This document shows positions 48,666 through 57,541 of a DNA stretch of 64,000 nucleotides, in pieces. The translations under genes were made by a program, and so were the position numbers. Each line of letters begins with the position of its first letter. Position 1 is the first letter of the stretch. Below the pieces are notes generated by a model. It was not told the origin of the DNA and did no database searches. It saw only the letters and a program-made list of their open reading frames with translations. Origin of the DNA: Mesorhizobium sp. CU3 (GTDB taxonomy: Bacteria; Pseudomonadota; Alphaproteobacteria; Rhizobiales; Rhizobiaceae); the NCBI RefSeq assembly GCF_006442965.1, contig NZ_VFWX01000002.1, forward strand, positions 488,780 through 552,779, read 5' to 3'.

Positions 48666-49724
48666 GTGGGCTTCGAGCCGGCACTCTCACGCAGCGCTGT
48701 CTTTTCGCCCCTGCCGGGGATCGATCCGGCGCTGCCTGCGGCAACCGATCTTGATTTGACAATCTTGCGTCCATCGCGGCAGCTTCCGGCCCGCGCCATG
48801 CAGGACAAAAGCGACATTCCCGACAAGGACAGCCTGTTGACGGCCGCTCCCGGCGAACCGTTGGCCGGACTTCGTCCGGCTGGCGAGCGCGGCAAGTGGA
48901 CGGCGGCGATCGCGGTCTCGTTCCTGGTTCATGGCGCGGTGGCAGCCGCCTTCCTGATCTCGCCCGGCTCAAAAGCCAATCTTGCGGATCCGGCGCAAGC
49001 GGCAGGCAGCGATCGATCCGGCGCCGACATCGCCGGCAGCGCGCTCAATCCCGAGCAGGAGGCGGTCAACGTCGCTTTGGTTCCGCCTCCCCGACCACCG
49101 GCGAAGCCCACGCAACCGGCTGAAGCGGCACCGCCGGTCGAAGCCACAAAGGGACAACCCGAGCCCGAGAAACCGCCGACCGATCTCGACATACTTGTAG
49201 CGAACGCGCCTCGGAACGACGCTGACAGCGTGGCGCCGGAGACGAAACCGCCGGAACACAGCCCTGCTCAACAGCAGCAAATCCTCAGCCATCCGCCAAC
49301 GCCGGCGCTGCCGCCGGTGCCAACTGCCAGGCCGGCATCCGCGAACCCGCGCCAAACCAGCGAAAAGAGTGGCGCGGCCGACGGCCAGGACCGTCCCGAG
49401 CGTGTTGCGAGCAAGGGCAAGAGGCAGAACGAGGTGGGCGCCGCGGCGGAAGACAACTACCGCAGCGGCGTGATCCGGAAACTCGGCCGCGTCTATCGGG
49501 CGGTGCCGCCCTCGCTGCAGGCAACCGCGCGCAGCAACACCGTCGTCACCTTCGTCATCGGCAGGCAGGGCACTATCGACGACCTGCGTGTCGTCGAAAG
49601 CTCAGGTTCGGAGACTTTCGACCAGATCGTGCTTGGCTTCGTGCGCAAGGCAGCGCCCTTCCCGCCCATCCCTGCAAAGGTCGGAAACCGCCTGGAATTC
49701 ACCGGTGCGATCGGCCCGTTTTGA
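48666..49724 (+). CDS. tonB: TonB-family energy transducer
   Basis: Up to 352 residues from GTG 48666; ATG 48798 is an alternative start giving about 308 residues, neither has a strong ribosome-binding sequence. One membrane anchor (TAAIAVSFLVHGAVAAAFLI), a long Pro/Ala/Glu-rich periplasm-spanning region, and a C-terminal TonB domain (YRSGVIRKLGRVYRAVPPSL, then VVESSGSETFDQIVLGFVRK). It energises the receptor two genes upstream. A dedicated tonB next to heme genes is typical of rhizobia. Confidence 0.88.
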   Translation: MGFEPALSRSAVFSPLPGIDPALPAATDLDLTILRPSRQLPARAMQDKSDIPDKDSLLTAAPGEPLAGLRPAGERGKWTAAIAVSFLVHGAVAAAFLISPGSKANLADPAQAAGSDRSGADIAGSALNPEQEAVNVALVPPPRPPAKPTQPAEAAPPVEATKGQPEPEKPPTDLDILVANAPRNDADSVAPETKPPEHSPAQQQQILSHPPTPALPPVPTARPASANPRQTSEKSGAADGQDRPERVASKGKRQNEVGAAAEDNYRSGVIRKLGRVYRAVPPSLQATARSNTVVTFVIGRQGTIDDLRVVESSGSETFDQIVLGFVRKAAPFPPIPAKVGNRLEFTGAIGPF

Positions 49725-49778
49725 AAGCCTTCGCCTCCAAACCATCGCTCTTGACCAGCCCATTTTGAAAGGAACGCC

Positions 49779-50093
49779 ATGTACATCGCCATGAACCGCT
49801 TCAAGGTCCAGAACGGCTCCGAAGAAGCCTTCGAGGACGTCTGGAAGAACCGCGATTCCAGCCTCTCCGAAATGCAGGGTTTCAAGGAATTCCATCTGCT
49901 GCGTGGCCCGGTCAACGAGACCGAGGGCTATACGCTGTTTGCCTCGCACACCGTCTGGGCAAGCCAGGAGGATTTCGTCGCCTGGACGAAGTCGGAAAAC
50001 TTCCGCGCTGCCCACCGCAATGCCGGCGGCTCGAAGGTGCACTATCTCGGCCATCCGCAATTCGAGGGCTTTTCGGTCGTGGAAGGCGCCTGA
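49779..50093 (+). CDS. ABM-domain monooxygenase, probable heme oxygenase-like (IsdG/HmuQ type)
   Basis: 104 residues, ATG 49779 with AAAGGA upstream. A single antibiotic-biosynthesis-monooxygenase fold: MYIAMNRFKVQNGSEEAFED, then GFKEFHLLRGPV and the conserved W-rich helix DFVAWTKSENFRAAHRNAG. Members in rhizobial heme loci (HmuQ, HmuD) degrade heme to release iron; the position after tonB supports that. Direct evidence for heme binding is not visible from sequence alone. Confidence 0.82.
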   Translation: MYIAMNRFKVQNGSEEAFEDVWKNRDSSLSEMQGFKEFHLLRGPVNETEGYTLFASHTVWASQEDFVAWTKSENFRAAHRNAGGSKVHYLGHPQFEGFSVVEGA

Positions 50094-50095
50094 GC

Positions 50096-50467
50096 ATGGC
50101 AGATCCGGCCGACGACCCCGCGCGCTCGATCCCGATCCTGCCCTCGCCCGACATCCAGGCGACGCGCGATTTCTATCGCGACACGCTTGGCTTCGGCGTC
50201 GTCGGGCCGGAAATGGACGACTATCTGATCGTGCGCCGCAACGAGATCGAGATCCATTTCTGGAAGAGCGACGACCGCAAGCTGCCGGAAGTCTCATCCT
50301 GCTACATCAGGGGCGGCGAAGTGCCGGCGCTGCATGCCGAGTTCTCGGCGCGCGGCGTCGAAAGGCTCAGCCCGTTCACCGTGCGGCCCTGGAATATGAA
50401 GGAATTCTATATCCATGATCCGCACGGCAATCTGCTGAAGTTCGGCTGCGCCCCCGAAGAGGTGTAG
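50096..50467 (+). CDS. VOC-family (bleomycin-resistance-like) protein
   Basis: 123 residues, start two bases after the monooxygenase stop, so probably the last gene of the heme transcript. PILPSPDIQATRDFYRDTLG and FYIHDPHGNLLKFG are the two VOC module motifs; His, Glu and Glu metal ligands are in part conserved (IHFWK, KEFYIHDPHGN). Possible role in detoxification; substrate unknown. Confidence 0.85.
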   Translation: MADPADDPARSIPILPSPDIQATRDFYRDTLGFGVVGPEMDDYLIVRRNEIEIHFWKSDDRKLPEVSSCYIRGGEVPALHAEFSARGVERLSPFTVRPWNMKEFYIHDPHGNLLKFGCAPEEV

Positions 50468-50478
50468 CGCGGCTCATC

Positions 50479-53400
50479 TCATGCAGCGGCGAGCAGGCTG
50501 GCGTTGCCGCCGGCCGCGGTCGTGTCGACGCAGACCGCGCGCTCATGCGCATAGGCCGCAGGGTTCAGCACTTCGCTGACCAGCGGCACGATCGGCCCCG
50601 TACGTTCTGCAATCACCTTGCGCACGATGCGCGCCGCTTCAGGCGTACCGGAGAAGGCAACGACATCGACGCGCAGCGAGCGCGCCTCGACGGGGTCGGG
50701 GCGGCCGTCGATGGCCGCCAGCGGCAGCCCCTTGCCGGTCAGCGCCGAAAGCGCTGCCGGCGCGCCGGGCGCCACGGCAAGTACAGCGTTGCCGGCCGCG
50801 AGCGCCTGGATCGCCTGGGAAAGAAGCGTCTCGGCATCGGGGCCGAGGCACAGCACCCGGCCGCGCGGCGAAAGCGACAGCGTGTTCGCCTCGCCGGTCG
50901 GGCCTGGCAGGTCGACCTGGCCGAAATCGAGGCTGGCGGCGGCGGCGATCGCCGCAGCGCCCTTGCCGCGCAGATGTTTGCGCAGGATCGCCACGCGGTC
51001 CGGCCGCGTCGACCAGCCGCCGAGCGTCGGATCCGGCAGATTGTCGGCAAGCTCGGTCGCCGTCACCTTGTGGCCGTCGCCGACCTCGGTGCCGGCTTCC
51101 GGCCCTTTGCGGAAGCGGCGCAGATAATGCGGCCCGCCGGCCTTCGGCCCGGTGCCCGACAGCCCCTCGCCGCCGAAGGGCTGCGAGCCGACGACGGCGC
51201 CGATCTGGTTGCGGTTGACGTAGATGTTGCCGGCATGGATGCCGTCGACGAAATGCTGCACGCGGCCCTCGATGCGGGTGTGCAGGCCGAAGGTTAGCCC
51301 ATAACCTTTGCGGTTGATGGCGGCGATGACCTGGTCGATCTCGTCGGCGTCGAAGGTCGCGACATGCAGCACCGGGCCGAACACCTCGCGCTCCATCTCC
51401 TCGATGCCTTTGACGCGGAACACATGCGGAGCCACGAAGCGTCCGGTGGCCGGCGCTTCCAGCTTGGCGATCAGCCGCCCCTCCAGCCCCTTCTTCTTGC
51501 AATAATCGTTGATCGCGCCTTGAGCCTCGTCGTCGATCACCGGGCCGACATCGGTCGAAATGGCCCAAGGATTGCCGATGTTGAGGGCTTCCATCGCGCC
51601 CTTCAGCATCTCCAGCATCTTCTTCTCGACATCCTTCTGGACATAGAGCACGCGCAGCGCCGAGCAGCGCTGTCCAGCGCTCTGGAAGGACGATGCCAGG
51701 ATGTCGCGCACCGCCTGTTCCGGCAGCGCGGTGGAATCGACGATCATCGCGTTGAGCCCACCGGTCTCGGCTATCAGCATGGCGTCGGGCGCCGCGGTCT
51801 CGGCCAGTTGCTTCTCGATCAGCTTGGCGACCTCGGTCGAGCCGGTGAAGCACACACCTGCGATGCGCGGATCGGCGGTGAGCGGCGCGCCGACCGAGGG
51901 ACCGTCGCCCGGCAACAGCTGGATGACGTCTTCCGGCACGCCGGCCTCGCGCAGCATCTCCACGGCGCGGAAGGCGATAAGCGGCGTCTGCTCGGCGGGC
52001 TTGGCGATCACCGAATTGCCGGTGACCAGCGCCGCCGCGACCTGGCCGGTGAAGATCGCCAGCGGGAAATTCCATGGCGAGATGCAGACGATGGCGCCGC
52101 GCGCCTCGGTGCCGCTCTCGGCATTGGCCGCCTCGGCCGCGTAATAGCGCAGGAAGTCGACCGCTTCGCGCACTTCCGCCACGCCGTCGGCCAGCGACTT
52201 GCCGGCCTCGCGGGTGGCCAGGGCGAAAAACTCGGGCGCATTGGCCTCATAGAGGTCGGCGGCCCGGCTGAGGATCGCCGCGCGCTCCGCGACGGGGCGC
52301 TTTGCCCAGGCCGGCTGCGCTTCCACGGCGATGCGCACGGCGGTCGCCACCTGCTTGGCCGCCGCTTCATGCACGTTGCCGACGACTTCGTCAGGCTTCG
52401 CCGGATTGACGATCTGGCGCTGCTTGCCGTAGCCGGCGGCGCGCGTGATCGGCTTGGCGTGCCAGCGGTCGGCGGAGGCAAACGGGGCCCTTGCCTTGTC
52501 GAGGGCTGCGAGCGTCACCGGATCGGTGATGTCGAAGCCTTTCGAATTGCGGCGCCCGGCGCCGAAGATCGCGGCGGGACGGGCGATCGCCGGATTGGCG
52601 GCCGGGCCCTGGCTTTCCACCGTCTGCAGCGGATCGCGCGCGATCTCCTCCGGCTCGACCTCCTCGTCGGTCAGCTGATGGACGAAGGAGGAATTGGCGC
52701 CGTTCTCCAGCAGACGCCGCACCAGATAGGCGAGCAGGTCGGAATGCGCGCCGACCGGCGCATAGATGCGGCAGCGCGTGCCCTCGGCCTGCCGCACCGT
52801 CTCATGCAGCGCCTCGCCCATGCCGTGCAAGCGCTGGAACTCGAAAGACTGGCGGTCCTTCGCCATCGACAGGATGGCGGCGACCGTATGCGCGTTGTGG
52901 GTGGCGAATTGCGGATAGATGCGGTCGGTCATCGAGAGCAGTTTTTTCGCGCAGGCCATATAGGAAACGTCGGTATTGGCCTTGCGGGTGAAGACCGGAT
53001 AGCCGGTGAGACCCAGCGTCTGCGCCCGCTTGATTTCGGTGTCCCAATAGGCGCCCTTGACCAGCCGCACCATGATCCTGCGGTCGTATTTCTTGGCCAG
53101 CGCGTAGAGCCAGTCGATGGCGAAGGCCGCGCGCGGACCATAGGCTTGTACGACAACCCCGAAACCGTCCCAGCCGGCGAGCTCCGGCTCCGCCAGCACG
53201 CGCTCGATGACGTCGAGCGACAAATCGAGCCGGTCGGCCTCCTCGGCGTCGATGTTGAGGCCCATGCGCGAATGCCGCGCCGCCAGCGCCAGCGACAAAA
53301 GCCGCTCCGCCATCACCGGCAGCATCTTTTCCTTCTGCACCTCCTCGTAACGCGGATGCAGCGCCGAAAGCTTGACCGAGATGCCGTGATTGTAGCGGAT

Positions 53401-54087
53401 ATCGGGGCCGTTGGAGCCGGAATCGAGCGAGGAGATCGCGTCCGCATAGGCGCGGTGATAGCGCAGCGCATCGGCCTCGGTGCGCGCCGCCTCGCCCAGC
53501 ATGTCGAAGGAATAGAGGTAGCCCTTCTGCGTCATCGGCCGGCCGCGCTTGATCGCTTCGGCAATGGTGCGCCCGAGCACGAACTGCTCGCCCATCTCGC
53601 GCATGGCGGCGGCCACCGCCTTGCGGATCACCGGCTCGCCGAGACGGCGCACCATGGCGCGCAGCGTGCCCTCGATGCCGCCCTCGCCTTCGTCGAGCAC
53701 GCGGCCGGTCAGCATCAGCGCCCAGGTCGAGGCGTTGACGAAGATCGAGCTCGAGCCGCCCGAATGCGCCGACCAGTCATGCGGCGCGATCTTATCGGCG
53801 ATCAAATCGTCCATGGTCTCGGTGTCGGGCACGCGCAGCAGCGCCTCGGCCAGGCACATCAGCGCCACGCCTTCCTTGGTCGAGAGGCCATAGGCCGAGA
53901 GGAACACCTCCATCAGCCGCGGATCGGTCGAGCCGCGCACCGCGCGCACCAATTCGGCGGCACGGGCCGAGATCGCCTTGCGTTCCTCGGCCGACAAGCC
54001 CGCCGCCGCCGACAGGCGCTTCACCGCCTCGTCTTCGTCGGGCAAATAATTGGCGCGGATCTGCTGGCGGATGGCGTCGAGCGGCAT
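50479..54087 (-). CDS. putA: Bifunctional proline dehydrogenase / L-glutamate gamma-semialdehyde dehydrogenase
   Basis: 1202 residues. PRODH barrel (about 120-480) with GYPVFTRKANTDVSYMAC and conserved RLVKGAYWD; P5CDH domain (about 560-1040) with ETGGLNAMIVDSTA (catalytic Glu) and AGQRCSALRVLYVQ (catalytic Cys) and PLVAF-type NAD motifs; C-terminal extension to the end. There is no N-terminal ribbon-helix-helix, so unlike E. coli PutA it is not its own repressor; the divergent Lrp-type protein does that job. Oxidises proline to glutamate using FAD and NAD. Confidence 0.96.
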   Translation of the reverse strand: MPLDAIRQQIRANYLPDEDEAVKRLSAAAGLSAEERKAISARAAELVRAVRGSTDPRLMEVFLSAYGLSTKEGVALMCLAEALLRVPDTETMDDLIADKIAPHDWSAHSGGSSSIFVNASTWALMLTGRVLDEGEGGIEGTLRAMVRRLGEPVIRKAVAAAMREMGEQFVLGRTIAEAIKRGRPMTQKGYLYSFDMLGEAARTEADALRYHRAYADAISSLDSGSNGPDIRYNHGISVKLSALHPRYEEVQKEKMLPVMAERLLSLALAARHSRMGLNIDAEEADRLDLSLDVIERVLAEPELAGWDGFGVVVQAYGPRAAFAIDWLYALAKKYDRRIMVRLVKGAYWDTEIKRAQTLGLTGYPVFTRKANTDVSYMACAKKLLSMTDRIYPQFATHNAHTVAAILSMAKDRQSFEFQRLHGMGEALHETVRQAEGTRCRIYAPVGAHSDLLAYLVRRLLENGANSSFVHQLTDEEVEPEEIARDPLQTVESQGPAANPAIARPAAIFGAGRRNSKGFDITDPVTLAALDKARAPFASADRWHAKPITRAAGYGKQRQIVNPAKPDEVVGNVHEAAAKQVATAVRIAVEAQPAWAKRPVAERAAILSRAADLYEANAPEFFALATREAGKSLADGVAEVREAVDFLRYYAAEAANAESGTEARGAIVCISPWNFPLAIFTGQVAAALVTGNSVIAKPAEQTPLIAFRAVEMLREAGVPEDVIQLLPGDGPSVGAPLTADPRIAGVCFTGSTEVAKLIEKQLAETAAPDAMLIAETGGLNAMIVDSTALPEQAVRDILASSFQSAGQRCSALRVLYVQKDVEKKMLEMLKGAMEALNIGNPWAISTDVGPVIDDEAQGAINDYCKKKGLEGRLIAKLEAPATGRFVAPHVFRVKGIEEMEREVFGPVLHVATFDADEIDQVIAAINRKGYGLTFGLHTRIEGRVQHFVDGIHAGNIYVNRNQIGAVVGSQPFGGEGLSGTGPKAGGPHYLRRFRKGPEAGTEVGDGHKVTATELADNLPDPTLGGWSTRPDRVAILRKHLRGKGAAAIAAAASLDFGQVDLPGPTGEANTLSLSPRGRVLCLGPDAETLLSQAIQALAAGNAVLAVAPGAPAALSALTGKGLPLAAIDGRPDPVEARSLRVDVVAFSGTPEAARIVRKVIAERTGPIVPLVSEVLNPAAYAHERAVCVDTTAAGGNASLLAAA

Positions 54088-54251
54088 GTCGGATCCATGA
54101 AAGCGAGCGTTAGCGGGCGGTCAGGCGGCCACCGGACCGAATGGCGCAAACTATCACAGTTGCGAATTCCGATCGATCCAAAGAAATCGACAAGATGGGC
54201 CGATTGAACTATCATATAGGCCTCAGATCGATCACAACGACTGCCAAATCG

Positions 54252-54704
54252 ATGACTGAAGACCAATTGGACCGCATCGACCGCAATATCCTTTCCGCGC
54301 TCGGACGCGACGGCAGGCTTTCCATGTCGGAACTGGCCGGCAAGGTCGGCCTGTCGAAAACGCCCGTGCAGGCGCGCGTGAAGCGGCTGGAGAAGGACGG
54401 CTACATCAGGGGCTATCGCGCCATCATCGATCGCGAGCGCATGGGCGAAGGCCATGTCGCCTTCGTCCAGGTGAAATTGTCCGACACCCGGTCGGCCGCG
54501 CTCGACGCCTTCAACCGCGCCGTCCAAGGCGTGCCGGAGATCGAGCAATGCCACATGATGGCGTCAAGCTTCGATTATCTGCTGAAGGTCCGAACCACCG
54601 ATATCGCCGCCTATCGCCGGGTGCTCGGCGAGCGCATTTCCGCCCTGCCCCACGTCGCCCAGACCTCGACCTTCGTGGCGATGGAGACGGTCAAGGATCG
54701 CTAA
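54252..54704 (+). CDS. putR: Lrp/AsnC-family regulator (PutR-like)
   Basis: 150 residues from ATG 54252 (MTEDQLDRIDRNILSALGRD), the standard Lrp start; upstream ATG 54141 is less likely. HTH in LSMSELAGKVGLSKTPVQAR and the RAM ligand domain with VAFVQVKLSDTRSAAL. It is divergent from putA with 164 bases between starts, as PutR of Agrobacterium, which activates putA in response to proline. The stop overlaps the stop of the converging cytochrome gene by four bases. Confidence 0.9.
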   Translation: MTEDQLDRIDRNILSALGRDGRLSMSELAGKVGLSKTPVQARVKRLEKDGYIRGYRAIIDRERMGEGHVAFVQVKLSDTRSAALDAFNRAVQGVPEIEQCHMMASSFDYLLKVRTTDIAAYRRVLGERISALPHVAQTSTFVAMETVKDR

Positions 54705-55909
54705 TCCGACAACGTCTTCAAAAACGCCACCAGCGCCGCGCGCTCCCGATCCGACAGATCGAGCGGGTGCACCTCCGAAACGCCTTCCACCGCCAGCGGC
54801 GCTTTCGAATAATGCGCCACCACCTCGTCCAGCGTCGTGAACTGCCCGGCATGCATATAAGGCGCACGATCCGCCGCGCCCCTGAGCGACGGTGTCTTGT
54901 AGGCGCGCATGATTTGCACGCCGTCCTTGACCATGAAGCGCAGCTCGCGGCAGGCGCTTTCGTCGCCGTCGCGGAACTTGCCGAGGCAATTGAACGGATC
55001 GGCCTGAACCTGCGCCACCGCGTCGACCCGGCCCCGATCCAGCGGCAGCCCCTCGACCGGCGGCACACCTGTGTTGTGGAAGGAATTGTCGGTGAAGCGC
55101 GGTCCGTTGTGGCAGGTCACGCAATTGGCCTTGCCGATGAACAGTTTCAGCCCGAGAATCTCTTCCGGCGAAAACGCCGCGTCGCCTTCCGGCTTGGATC
55201 CGGTCGCCAGATCGATGGCGAAGCGGTCGAAGCGCGTCTGCCCGGGCTCGATCGAACGCTCGAAGGCAGCGATCGCCTTGCCGATATTGGCATAGACGCG
55301 GTTGACGTCGTCCTGCTGGCCGGCGGGCATGGCGTTCCACGCCGCCTTGTCGGCGTCGCTGCCGAGCGGGCTGGCATTGGCGGGAACGCTGGAAAGATCG
55401 GGCAGCGGCCCAAAAATGCGCTCATAGCGCTCGCCGAACCGCTTCTTGATGTAATGCGCGAAGGCGGCCCGGTTGCCCGCCTGCTCCAGCGGGTTTTCGA
55501 GCGGCGTCAGCGCCTGCGCCCACAGGCTGTCGCGCCGTCCGTCCCAGAAGAACCACGGATTGCGCGCCACGCCGGCCAGCGGCATGGTGCGCCGGTTGGT
55601 GCGGCCGACGCCGACCGCCTGCGGCAGGTCGTCCTGGAACTGGCGGTCGATCTTGTGGCAGGTCGAGCACGACACCGTGCCGTCGCGGCTCATGCCGACA
55701 TCGAAGAACAGCGTCGACCCAAGTGCCGCGGCAGCCGGCAGGTCGGCATATTGGTTCGTGGTGTCGGGTTTCAGCGAAGGCAGCGTGTTCAGCGCCAGCG
55801 AGGCGATGGTCTTCTTCTCCGCATCGCTGAACTCAGGCTTGCCGCAACCGCCAAGCACGATGAGCGCGGCCAATGCGAGCAGTCCTGCAACGCCGGCAAG
55901 ACGCCTCAT
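54701..55909 (-). CDS. MauG/CcpA-like di-heme cytochrome c peroxidase family lipoprotein
   Basis: 402 residues. Lipobox LGGC gives lipidation at Cys22. Two c-type heme motifs: CSTCH (81-85) and CVTCH (263-267), with a long insertion and QDDLPQAVGVGRTNRRTMPL, a MauG/CcpA-type segment. Such proteins reduce peroxide or carry out radical chemistry on partner proteins. A FixH-like gene is directly upstream (7 bases), forming an operon. No methylamine dehydrogenase genes are present; substrate unknown. Confidence 0.88.
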   Translation of the reverse strand: MRRLAGVAGLLALAALIVLGGCGKPEFSDAEKKTIASLALNTLPSLKPDTTNQYADLPAAAALGSTLFFDVGMSRDGTVSCSTCHKIDRQFQDDLPQAVGVGRTNRRTMPLAGVARNPWFFWDGRRDSLWAQALTPLENPLEQAGNRAAFAHYIKKRFGERYERIFGPLPDLSSVPANASPLGSDADKAAWNAMPAGQQDDVNRVYANIGKAIAAFERSIEPGQTRFDRFAIDLATGSKPEGDAAFSPEEILGLKLFIGKANCVTCHNGPRFTDNSFHNTGVPPVEGLPLDRGRVDAVAQVQADPFNCLGKFRDGDESACRELRFMVKDGVQIMRAYKTPSLRGAADRAPYMHAGQFTTLDEVVAHYSKAPLAVEGVSEVHPLDLSDRERAALVAFLKTLSD

Positions 55910-55916
55910 CGCACGC

Positions 55917-56360
55917 TCACAGCACGATGTTGAAGGCGACGGAATCGGATCCAGCCGCCGCCGAAATGCTGAAATGCAGCTGCCACCAACCGCTCATCGT
56001 GAATTTTATGCCGTCGATGCGGTAGCGCCCGTCGCCGAGATAGTCGGTCGCCTGCGGGCTGGTCGGCAGGCCGTGATCGTGCTGCGGCATGCCGCCGGAA
56101 ACGGCGATCGCCGCGCCCTCCACCGGCGCGCCGGCGGCGGTTTTCAGCGTCAGCACCCAGGACTGCAGATCGCCCTGGCGCACGACCCCGCGTTCCGGTT
56201 CGAAGCTCGCCACGAACAGGCCGTTCTGCGTCTTCTTCGAGCGCGATGTATCCGGGCCGACGGCCGATTGCGGCAGCGTCAGATAGACGGCGGCCAGGAT
56301 GCCTGCCAGCAAGGCAGCCAGACCGAGACCCGCAAGAATGTAACGCCATACCGATGCCAA
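55917..56360 (-). CDS. FixH/YtkA-like membrane-anchored protein
   Basis: 147 residues. N-terminal membrane anchor (YILAGLGLAALLAGILAAVY) then a beta-sandwich ectodomain with the MPQHDHGLPTSPQATDYLG motif characteristic of FixH/YtkA-like proteins and a final KFTMSGWWQLHF strand. FixH helps cytochrome oxidase copper/heme assembly; this one pairs with the di-heme lipoprotein. Overlap of roles with copper handling is inference. Confidence 0.85.
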   Translation of the reverse strand: MASVWRYILAGLGLAALLAGILAAVYLTLPQSAVGPDTSRSKKTQNGLFVASFEPERGVVRQGDLQSWVLTLKTAAGAPVEGAAIAVSGGMPQHDHGLPTSPQATDYLGDGRYRIDGIKFTMSGWWQLHFSISAAAGSDSVAFNIVL

Positions 56361-56498
56361 ACCCGTTCCTCTTCGGCTGCTAACGTCGCGGGCTCGCTGT
56401 CGCGTCCCGCACGGCCTGTGGGAAATCGCTTCTGGCGCAAAAATCAGCCTTCGCCAAGCATGGCGCTGCCGATCGCAAAAAGCTACAGCAACAAAGCG

Positions 56499-56548
56499 TT
56501 AGAGCAATTCCAGGAAAAGTGCGCAGCGGTTTTCCGTCCGCAATTGCG
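56499..56548 (+). repeat. Dispersed intergenic repeat, GAGCA family, copy C
   Basis: TTAGAGCAATTCCAGGAAAAGTG, CGCAGCGG, TTTTCCGTCCGCAATTGCG. This is the best-preserved copy. It lies just before kdgK. Confidence 0.8.
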
Positions 56549-56575
56549 GAATAGACTTCGGCAGGAACGGGTCGC

Positions 56576-57496
56576 ATGGCAGTGAACGGTATCGCGTCGA
56601 TCGGCGAGTGCATGATCGAACTGTCGGGGCAGAGCGGCGACAACTGGCGCATGGGCTTTGCCGGCGACACGTTCAACACGCTGTGGGCGCTGCATGCGCT
56701 GAGCCCGGACCGGCCCGCGACCTATGTCTCAGCCTTCGGCGACGATCCCTTTTCGTGCGACCAGATCGATTTCTTTAGCGAAAACGGCATTGGCATAGGC
56801 GGCAGCCCGGTCATCGCCGGCGCCAGGCCCGGCCTCTACGCCATCACGCTGACCGGCGCCGAGCGCGCCTTCACCTACTGGCGCGCCGATGCGGCTGCGC
56901 GCCGGCTTGCCTCGGATCCGGCGGCACTGGCGAAAAGCCTTGAAAACCAGGCGCTTGTCTATTTTTCCGGAATCACCGTGGCAATTCTGGACGAAGCCGC
57001 GCGCAAGACCCTGCTGACTGCCATTGCGGCCGCCCGCGCCGCCGGCTCGCTCGTCGCCTTCGATCCCAACTACCGCCCGCGGCTCTGGTCGAGCCGTGAA
57101 GCGGCGCAGGCCGCGATCCTCGAGGCGCTCGCCGTCGCCGACATCGCCTTGCCGACCTTTCCCGATGAGCAAATGCTGTTCGGCGACGCGACGCCGGAAG
57201 CGACCGCCGAGCGCCTGGGCAAGCTGACAGGCGAGGTCATCGTCAAGAACGGTGAGCAGCCAGCGCTGATCGCGGCAAATGGAAACTCCCAAAGCGTCGA
57301 GGCGGTTCACGTCGCCACGCCGGTCGATACAACGGGCGCGGGAGACTCCTTCAACGGCGGCTATCTCGCGGCGCGGCTTGCCGGCCATCCGCCCGCCGAC
57401 GCAGCGCGCCGCGCGCACAAAGTCGCCGCCGCCGTCGTGCAGGTCCGTGGCGCGCTGGCGCCGTTCGAAACATTGCGGGCCGCCTTCGACAGTTAA
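56576..57496 (+). CDS. kdgK: 2-dehydro-3-deoxygluconokinase (sugar kinase, PfkB family)
   Basis: 306 residues from ATG 56576 with AGGAAC upstream. PfkB fold: N-terminal MAVNGIASIGECMIELSGQS, then DTFNTLWALHAL, and the C-terminal ATP-binding motif PVDTTGAGDSFNGGYLAARL with the catalytic Asp. It phosphorylates 2-keto-3-deoxygluconate in the Entner-Doudoroff side path. It is not linked to other ED genes here. Sugar specificity rests on overall likeness and is moderately certain. Confidence 0.85.
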   Translation: MAVNGIASIGECMIELSGQSGDNWRMGFAGDTFNTLWALHALSPDRPATYVSAFGDDPFSCDQIDFFSENGIGIGGSPVIAGARPGLYAITLTGAERAFTYWRADAAARRLASDPAALAKSLENQALVYFSGITVAILDEAARKTLLTAIAAARAAGSLVAFDPNYRPRLWSSREAAQAAILEALAVADIALPTFPDEQMLFGDATPEATAERLGKLTGEVIVKNGEQPALIAANGNSQSVEAVHVATPVDTTGAGDSFNGGYLAARLAGHPPADAARRAHKVAAAVVQVRGALAPFETLRAAFDS

Positions 57497-57541
57497 GCGC
57501 CGTCGAAGCTTCTACGGACATCACTTCAATATCAGGGAACT

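Noticed and set aside
51364..54207. 947-residue plus-strand open frame opposite putA
   Set aside because: Shadow of putA, His/Arg/Gly/Ala-rich without domains.
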